Origin: Siphonodentalium dalli | Lineage: Eukaryota; Mollusca; Scaphopoda; Gadilida; Siphonodentaliidae | DNA: 64,000 nucleotides | Direction: 5' to 3' | NCBI GenBank assembly: GCA_032622095.1 | Contig: CP136069.1 | Location: 129,189,123-129,253,122 of the forward strand | Part shown: piece after piece, positions 58,179-64,000 of the stretch | Layout of the letters: every line of letters starts with the position of its first letter | How positions within the stretch are numbered: position 1 is the stretch's first letter | The notes under the pieces: generated by a model | What the model was told of the DNA's origin: nothing | Database searches by the model: none | The model's input: only the letters and a program-made list of their open reading frames with translations | Made by a program: the position numbers and the translations under genes

Positions 58179-58232
58179 ACTAGTTAACTAGTCCACCACG
58201 TTGCCCTTGTTTCTGTTCTATATAAATATAGG
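58179..58232 (+). promoter_or_regulatory. Promoter block, right inner copy
   Basis: ACTAGTTAACTAGT at 58179-58192 and TATA-like CTATATAAATATAGG at 58218-58232, followed by ATG at 58273. Confidence 0.5.
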
Positions 58233-58272
58233 TGCATAGAAGAACACTCGATTTCACTGATTATATAGGAAA

Positions 58273-58413
58273 ATGAAGTATCAATGCGAAGAGTGCTCAA
58301 GTGTCTATGCTTGGCAAGATAGTTTGAAACGTCATATCAAAGTTAAACACAAGCCTTCAGAACACCAACAACAACAACAGTATCATCAGCCACAACAACA
58401 ACAACAACAATAA
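58273..58413 (+). pseudogene. Truncated zinc-finger/polyQ copy, right inner
   Basis: 46 residues: the C2H2 finger (YQCEECSSVYAWQDSLKRH, then H) followed by HQQQQQYHQPQQQQQQQ and TAA. It is shorter than its left-arm partner because the internal finger/polyQ repeat is missing. The ATPase is absent and the 16-bp repeat begins immediately after the stop. Confidence 0.65.
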
Positions 58414-58532
58414 CACTCATTTGCTCATTTTTATGCTCATTTGCTCATTTTTTTTGCTAATTTTTTTGCTCATTTGCTAATTTTTTTTGCTCATTTGCTC
58501 ATTTTTTTGCTCATTTGCTCATTTTTTTGGCT
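58414..58532. repeat. 16-bp repeat, right arm
   Basis: Tandem GCTCATTTGCT plus T-run units, about seven copies. It is the counterpart of 53673-53735 but longer. Confidence 0.8.
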
Positions 58533-58559
58533 CAATATAGTCTGCCGGAGAAGCACTGT

Positions 58560-58859
58560 GTAGACTAGGAATCAACAGGTCTTGTCGGTAAGAGAGTCAG
58601 ACGAGAAGTGAAGTCTCGGCTATTAAAACATAGTAATGCGATAGCGAACATCAAACGAGTCTGCGCACGCATATCTGTCAAAGGATACAATAGCAGTCAT
58701 TGGTCAATTTATCCACGGTGTCAGCTCAGTACACAATCGGCACGAAGCCGGAGGTCAACTCAGTACACAATCGATTTCATCATGTCACCAGGTTACACAT
58801 ATCTATATAATAGAGTGTTCATATTGAAATCACTCATAATTGCATTGACATTTGGATAG
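58560..58859 (+). other. Conserved open segment between zinc-finger copies, right
   Basis: Counterpart of 53344-53672. A stop (TAG at 58564) replaces the Asp/Glu-rich start seen on the left. Coding status unclear. Confidence 0.3.
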
Positions 58860-58938
58860 GTAGGTTGTATTGTAGCCAATGTGATAAATTTGTATCCAGT
58901 ACAAACAACACTAAGAGACGTTATGAACGACAGCCTGA

Positions 58939-58992
58939 ACTAGTTAACTAGTCCACCACGTTTCCCTTGTTTCTGTTCTATATAAATATAGG
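58939..58992 (+). promoter_or_regulatory. Promoter block, right outer ATPase copy
   Basis: ACTAGTTAACTAGT at 58939-58952 and TATA-like CTATATAAATATAGG at 58978-58992, about 41 bases before the ATG at 59033. Confidence 0.5.
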
Positions 58993-59032
58993 TGCATAGA
59001 AGAACGCTCGATTTCACTGATTATATAGGCAA

Positions 59033-60657
59033 ATGAAGTATCAATGTGAAGAGTGCTTAAGTGTCTATGCTTGGCAAGATAGTTTGAAGCGTCATATCAA
59101 AGTTAAACACACGCCTTCAGAACAACAACAACAACAGTATCATCAGCCACAACAACAACAACAACAACAACACCAACACCAACAACAACAACAACAGTAT
59201 CATCAGCCACAACAACAACAGTATCATCAGCCACAACAACAACAACAACAACAACACCAACAACAACAACAACAACACCAACACCAACAACAACAACAAC
59301 AACACCACCAACAATAACAACAACAACAACAGCCACCAAGCGACATAACATCCTGCTTTGATGATCCAATGGCCAATGTCCAAGAAGATTTTATTTTCAA
59401 GCATCCATTCACGGCATGTGTAAGTGGACCGACATCTAGTGGTTAGACATACTTCGTGAAAACCTTGCTACAAAAGTCTGCCTCAAATATATCACCCGCA
59501 CCTGACAGAATAATATGGTTTTATAAATATTGGCAGCCCCTATATGACGAAATAAAGTATACCGTCACCCCTCAGGTCAACTTTATACGAGGAATACCAG
59601 CAAACTTGGATTCTCTTATCAACCCCCTGTATAAAAATCTAGTTATACTCGATGACTTGATGCAAACTTCATCAAAAGACCAGAGAGTTAATGATTTGCA
59701 TTCCGAAGGAAGTCACCATTTGAACTTATCTTTGATAAGTTTGAACCAGAATTTCTACTGCAACAAAGATCCAACGCAACGACGAAATTGTCAATATTTG
59801 GTATTGTTCAATAACCCAATCGACAAGGGATTAATTTCAACATTATCAAGACAGATGTATCCTGAATGTCCTCAGCGTATGGTTCGAGAGTTTTCGGAAG
59901 CGACGAGTGAACCGTACGGTTACCTACTGGTGGATTTAAAAGCCGCAACACCGGACACATTACGTCTGCGACAGAATGTACTAAAAGAGGACACGAACCA
60001 ACATATGGGTGAATGGAATGGCATGAAATATAATCTCCAAAAAGACAGAGAACACCCAGATGAACAGAATGGGATGAAAAAACATACAAAAGACACTGAG
60101 ACCCAGGGTCAACAGAATGCGATGAAATACGATGACAGAGAACTCCCTGGTGGGCTTTTGTTCGAAGATCATTATGATGTTCAGAGACACGTAAAAAACT
60201 GGTGTCAAAAAAATAAGTTAAAACGAAAATTAACTGAGGACACGGATGATAGTCAGAATAAGAAAATTAAATTTAAATTGAATGAAGATGAATACTTCAA
60301 AAGTGTGATGAGAGTAGAGATAAAACACATGAGGAATGGAGTGATAAAGTGGACACGTATAAGGAAAATGGTTCGAAAGAAACAGAAGCAAAAGAACAAG
60401 CTTACAAGGACCTTAAAAGTAAAGATATGAAGCAATTTATGAATGGTTATGCTTGGACAATAGTAGCGTATCTGCAGCTGCGCAATGGGACTCTGCACAA
60501 CAGAGTCATGGATAAAGTCGACAAATATTTGAATAATGGTTATGGAGAATGTGATGCATTGAAAATGTTAATATTAAAGTACAAACCGATGCTAGAAAAA
60601 TTCATGGACGAAACAAATGACACTTCTGACGAAAGTGATGACAATTCGGACGATTAA
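59033..60657 (+). pseudogene. C2H2-polyQ-ATPase virus-type gene, right copy, broken
   Basis: The same architecture as the left copy: C2H2 finger, Gln/His linker with several CAC codons, ATPase, GMKYN-type repeats and acidic tail. Breaks differ from the left arm. A CAA-to-TAA stop ends the first frame at 59317. The Walker A Lys codon AAG is TAG (59445-59447), removing the nucleotide-binding lysine as well as stopping translation. A 4-base deletion near 60304 shifts the frame, so the segment from 59456 ends at 60430. The original C-terminal frame is readable at 60349-60657. Conversely, the Trp codon that is a stop on the left is intact here, and the left one-base deletion is absent. Neither copy can encode the full protein. 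Confidence 0.7.
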
Positions 60658-62040
60658 ATTTCAATAAACTTCATCAACATGATATTCTCGTTTTCGTTAT
60701 ATATCTATAAGCGGGGAGAGAGTGAGTGGATTATTGGGAATTGTAGAGTGAGAAACGATACGTAATGATAAAAGGCGCATTAAGTGCCCGAAAATTTGAA
60801 CTTTAAATATTGTTCTGTGTCATTTTAACTTTCAACCACTGCGCTTGTATTGTTAACATTCATTCATAATGAGTGTCTTGTGTCCCTTTAGAGTGTCTTG
60901 TGTTCCTTTAATATTCAAACACCAATATTGCATCACGTCCCTTGTTTCGTGTCACTTTAACTCCTTGAGTGTATTGCCCTTCTAATGGTGTCATAGCATG
61001 GGTACATGCAAGACAGTATAACACTATGACTATGTCTGTATCTGTTGTTGGGAAGATGTGAAATATAAATTTCAGTTCATTCGTGTAGTAATTTCGTATC
61101 AGTTAAACGCTCTTCAATCGTGTATTACCAACAGGTAAGTTGCACTATTTTTGAAAGCAATCAAGGTGGCGTACCTCGATGTGACATTTTCATTAAATTA
61201 CAATAACCCTCGGCTGTGGTGTAACATGTTTATAGTTTATAGTCAAATAACCCAGAGTGATTTAATTCACAATGAAGTACACTGACACTCCACTGATAAT
61301 TGACATACAACTGTATAAGTGAACATCAAGTAATGTGTGGCTCCAATGTGTGGGTGATAAAGGACATCATATTGTTTTGACTAAATGACCATCTATTATT
61401 GAGAATGAATAGACTCGATCACGTGCTTTGTTATTTACGTACAAGGTCATACTTCTCTATAGACAGTGACTATTTTATTCTAGTGTCTGTGAACGCATGG
61501 CTAACCTACATTCCAGAAATTCATTCAGATGCGATATGTATTGTTTATCCAGAGCTTAAGTGTGTAAACATCACATTTTGCTCGTCACGCTATGACCGCA
61601 GTCAGTCCATGTAAACATGATACAATTGTACCTGAGCTTATCGGCTGATGAGTAAATCCAATGATAAGCTGACAATATTTACGCATGGTCAAATTAGATT
61701 CATGCATAAAGGTAAGGTAATTTTTGTTATGGTCATGTTTTTTGTTAAGACCATGTTCTAACATAGATCGATAAATAAAGTTAAAGGGCATTATATTCCA
61801 CAGTCAAATCTATTGGTGATCGAATTTGATAACTATTTTATTGGAACAACTAAGAGTGTTATTTACGTGAGATAAATGAGTCCAATTATTATAAATAATA
61901 CATTGCAGGCATCGGTGGATACCCGATTGCCACATTTAGTGATCACGTGATAAACTGATAAAATGTCCAAGTGACGTACTATATGTATGCATTCTGATCC
62001 GCTGTCGTTATTCATCCATAACGTAATGCCTCAGGCCAGT
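60658..62040. other. Right arm tail, mostly non-coding
   Basis: Mirrors 50211-51566. It contains one small ORF (61405-61614) and GTGTCTTGTGTCCCTTTA-type repeats near 60883. Confidence 0.6.
61405..61614 (+). CDS. Small ORF kept in both palindrome arms, right copy
   Basis: ATG at 61405 (MNRLDHVLCYLRTRSYFSID), 69 residues, differing from the left copy at two positions. Both copies are intact. No family recognised. Weak support as a gene. Confidence 0.3.
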   Translation: MNRLDHVLCYLRTRSYFSIDSDYFILVSVNAWLTYIPEIHSDAICIVYPELKCVNITFCSSRYDRSQSM

Positions 62041-62065
62041 CGAAAATTGGTTGCTCGTCATCTTC

Positions 62066-62336
62066 ATTATTTTGAAAATTTTGAAGTTTTTGAAATTTGT
62101 GAAGTTTTTGAAATTTTTGAAATTTTTGAAGTTTTTGAAGTTTTTGAAATTTTTGAAGTTTTTGAAATGTTTTAAGTTTTTGAAATTTTTGAAATTTTTG
62201 AAGTTTTTGAAATTTTTGAAGTTTTAGAAATTTTTGAAATTTTTGAAGTTTTTGAAATTTTTGAAATTTTTGAAAGTTTTTTAAAGTTTTTTAAAGTTTT
62301 TGAAGTTTTGGAAATTTTTGAAGTTTTTGAAGTTTT
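62066..62336. repeat. 9-bp minisatellite, right arm
   Basis: Tandem TTTTTGAAR units, about 100 bp longer than the left-arm tract. Confidence 0.9.
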
Positions 62337-62352
62337 TTTGACAAAACTACTT

Positions 62353-62392
62353 TGCGAAATTACTTCGGGTGTCCACCCGAAGTAATTTCGCA
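62353..62392. repeat. 40-bp perfect hairpin
   Basis: Stem of 18 (TGCGAAATTACTTCGGGT and its complement) around GTCC. The left arm has only one side of it (about 50021-50043), so the second half was added or lost asymmetrically. Confidence 0.85.
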
Positions 62393-62704
62393 TCACGCTC
62401 TTCGTCTGAGCGTGACTGCTTTCAAAATAGTACAACATCTCAATAATTCTTCCAATAATTCGCGATAATGCACGTGTGTCATATACTCAATAACTTCATC
62501 GTGATAGAGAAGTAAAGAATAAACGCTCTTTATTATTTATGTAAGAGTAATGGCGTCAAATTATTTCAGGTATTGTGGAGACAATTATATGATGTAATAC
62601 TGCGATTGATGATAAACACTGGAATGTATGCATTCATACCTATAGTGTCAATGGCCAAGATTACAGCGACTCGGACCAGTCCATACACATATAATTGGTA
62701 TAAA

Positions 62705-63256
62705 GCTATTTCTAAACTTCGATTAATAAAATTAACAGAGTTTCATGAAAAATATTTAAAATTTGTTTGAACAAAAATAGTTGGCCTATGACAAAAGATA
62801 TTACACGCAAATAATTTAAAAACATTCGACATTTAATAGGCGGCCGATATTTGGGTAAGAGACCGAAAACTCATTAAAAAATTTTGAGATTTTTAAAACC
62901 TTTTTTTTTGAAAATTTAGGAAAAAAATTTGGGTTTTGAAAAAAAAAAATTGGAATATTTTAGTACAAACAATTTTACCCCCAAAAAATCTATTTTTAGA
63001 TGTGAAGTCAACAAGCCACACATACTACTCTTCATTGAAAACTTCATTGTAATTGCTGTCAAACAGGAAACGGGCTGTCCATCGCTGTTCGGTGGGCGTA
63101 TCAATCGCCGTCCGTGTTACATGTCTGTGGGAAAAAAAACTTATGCCTGAGTGTACGAACAAACTTTGCCCAATGAAAAGAGTAGCATTCGGCACGGATC
63201 CACTAAGCTGCAATGTGGATATGAAACCTGATTGGTTGTTAGTACATGTAATTTAA
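62705..63256. other. No gene recognised
   Basis: A/T homopolymer-rich (62870-62960). Short frames only. Confidence 0.5.
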
Positions 63257-63418
63257 ACAGAGGTAGCATGTCGAGTAGAAATTAATTGTGTTGGCCAGAC
63301 CAAAACTGAACTCATAGTCCGCATGAGGTTACATCTCTCAAGCATCAAACAGAAGTTGGACAAGCCAGTTTCCAACCATTTATGTTCACCGGAACATAAC
63401 GTTATCGTTTCATGTCCA
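63257..63418 (+). pseudogene. GIY-YIG endonuclease fragment (Penelope-like)
   Basis: Translation from 63257 has CVGQTKTELIVRMRLHLSSI, then KPVSNHLCSPEHN. The Y/C-V-G-Q-T, R-x-R-x-H and V-x-x-H-x...H pattern matches the second half of GIY-YIG domains at the C-terminus of Penelope-like retroelements. The upstream GIY half and the reverse transcriptase are missing. The frame stays open but enters a TA microsatellite at 63419. Confidence 0.55.
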
Positions 63419-63454
63419 TATATATATATATATATATAGATAGTGCCTCTCCGT

Positions 63455-63791
63455 CAGAGGCGGACTGGTCGATCGGGAGACCGGGAAATTTCCCGATGGG
63501 CCGGAGGCCGGAAATTTTTTGATTCCACGTGATTTTCTATCAAGCGAGAATCCGAGGGGTTTTTTTACGGTTTGGGGGGGGGGGGGTATATGTGGTTGGG
63601 CCGCCCAACCACAACTTGGGCCGCAAATGAAACCGACGTGGGCCGCCACATGTGTTGTTTAACCAGCCGTGTATCCAATAAGATGGTACTCTTCTCACAT
63701 AAATTCATGAGGGCAGAGGCGGACTGCATGGCCGATCGGGAGACCGGGAAAATTCCGGACGTGGGCCGCCACATGTGTTGTTTAACCAGCC
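63455..63791. repeat. Repeated CAGAGGCGGACTG ends, hAT-like fragment
   Basis: CAGAGGCGGACTG with GATCGGGAGACCGGGAAA occurs at 63455 and again at 63714. GACGTGGGCCGCCACATGTG with TTGTTTAACCAGCCG occurs at about 63635 and 63757. CAGAGGCGG-type ends are reminiscent of hAT transposon termini (recollection). It is a nested or tandem remnant without a transposase. Confidence 0.45.
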
Positions 63792-64000
63792 GAATTGGCT
63801 AATCGTAATTTTGACATTAAATGAACTTGTCGGCATCATATAACACCACGTAAAGACCCCATTAATCTCGAGATTTTAACGGTAACTCCCAGCTGTAAAT
63901 CACAAAAAAATTCTTCCGCACCCCTCCCCCAATTGAAATTTACAAGAAAATAGGAACGCTTCAGTTGATGTCAGTCTAGTTTATCGGATTCGAGATTTTC
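63792..64000. other. Nothing seen
   Basis: No feature supported at the right edge of the window. Confidence 0.5.

Larger units (their letters stand above)
49709..62704. mobile_element. 13-kb palindrome carrying duplicated virus-type ATPase genes
   Basis: The sequence from TTTATACCAATTATATGTG (49709) is matched in inverted order by CACATATAATTGGTATAAA (ending 62704), and the match continues inward to about 54710 and 57318. Arms look near-identical by eye apart from point changes, minisatellite length and a 275-bp hairpin present only on the right. Both carry a zinc-finger/polyQ/ATPase gene, a truncated zinc-finger copy, shared promoter blocks and long non-coding tails. I found no integrase, DNA polymerase, capsid protein or protease, so a complete Polinton or adintovirus is not present. 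It may be a palindromic derivative of a virus-like element, a very long TIR transposon missing its core, or an inverted duplication of an endogenous viral locus. No clear target-site duplication was seen. Confidence 0.8.
57318..62704. repeat. Palindrome, right arm
   Basis: Genes run on the plus strand. Collinear (inverted) with the left arm, plus a 275-bp hairpin (57785-58062), a longer 16-bp repeat, a longer 9-bp minisatellite and an extra hairpin (62353-62392). Confidence 0.8.

Noticed and set aside
49709..62704. Palindrome as a simple assembly artefact
   Set aside because: The arms differ by independent stops, indels, repeat lengths and a 275-bp hairpin, and a unique spacer separates them; long reads would still be needed to be certain.
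49709..62704. Complete Polinton/Maverick or adintovirus
   Set aside because: Only an ATPase-type gene is present; no integrase, family-B polymerase, protease or capsid frame was seen in arms or spacer.

Overview
The window is eukaryotic, repeat-dense and AT-rich. The mix of elements (APE-type LINEs, tandem-core elements with ACAG tails, a Helitron-type N-terminus, a Penelope-type GIY-YIG fragment, a Ty3/Gypsy-type gag) suggests a marine lophotrochozoan, probably a mollusc. That assignment is an inference. I found no convincing host protein gene, rRNA or tRNA. Nearly every coding signal belongs to a mobile or virus-like element, and most are decayed.

Layout. 1-4.9 kb: unannotated AT-rich DNA holding one TTAA-bounded inverted-repeat element (3002-3988). 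4.9-7.0 kb: two head-to-tail repeat elements (the 'E' family) ending in AC/ACAG microsatellites and CTAG junctions. 7.2-11.8 kb: a nearly full-length but frameshifted minus-strand LINE (ORF1 RNA-binding protein, APE endonuclease, reverse transcriptase, Cys/His C-terminus). 14.7-24.2 kb and 25.0-29.3 kb: two related giant foldback elements (A and B), whose long arms enclose degenerate minisatellites. 30.2-33.9 kb: a minus-strand gag cassette with a helix-hairpin-helix ORF, a gag capsid ORF, a canonical T_TTA_AAC slippery site in the correct frame, and a 443-codon orphan ORF in the -1 frame where pro/pol would be expected. Short perfect hairpins flank the cassette on both sides. 33.9-43.7 kb: a head-to-tail series of E elements with 122-bp core repeats, interrupted by a 2.1-kb inverted-repeat element, a broken Helitron-type N-terminus and a 601-bp tandem triplication. 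44.2-49.7 kb: a MITE, a 24-bp minisatellite, two truncated LINE copies and a foldback hairpin.

49.7-62.7 kb is the most striking part: a palindrome of about 13 kb with two near-identical 5-kb arms around a 2.6-kb spacer. Each arm carries a virus-type gene that fuses an N-terminal C2H2 zinc finger, a long polyglutamine linker and a P-loop ATPase resembling A32/FtsK-HerA packaging ATPases, followed by a repeat-bearing, acidic C-terminus. Both copies are broken, at different places. Each arm also carries a second, truncated zinc-finger copy, and all four copies share a promoter block with a TATA-like element and a perfect 14-bp palindrome.

The common theme is inverted symmetry at every scale, from 18-bp hairpins to a 13-kb palindrome. 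The two cassettes most worth follow-up are the palindromic zinc-finger/ATPase element and the gag/-1-frame orphan-ORF element.
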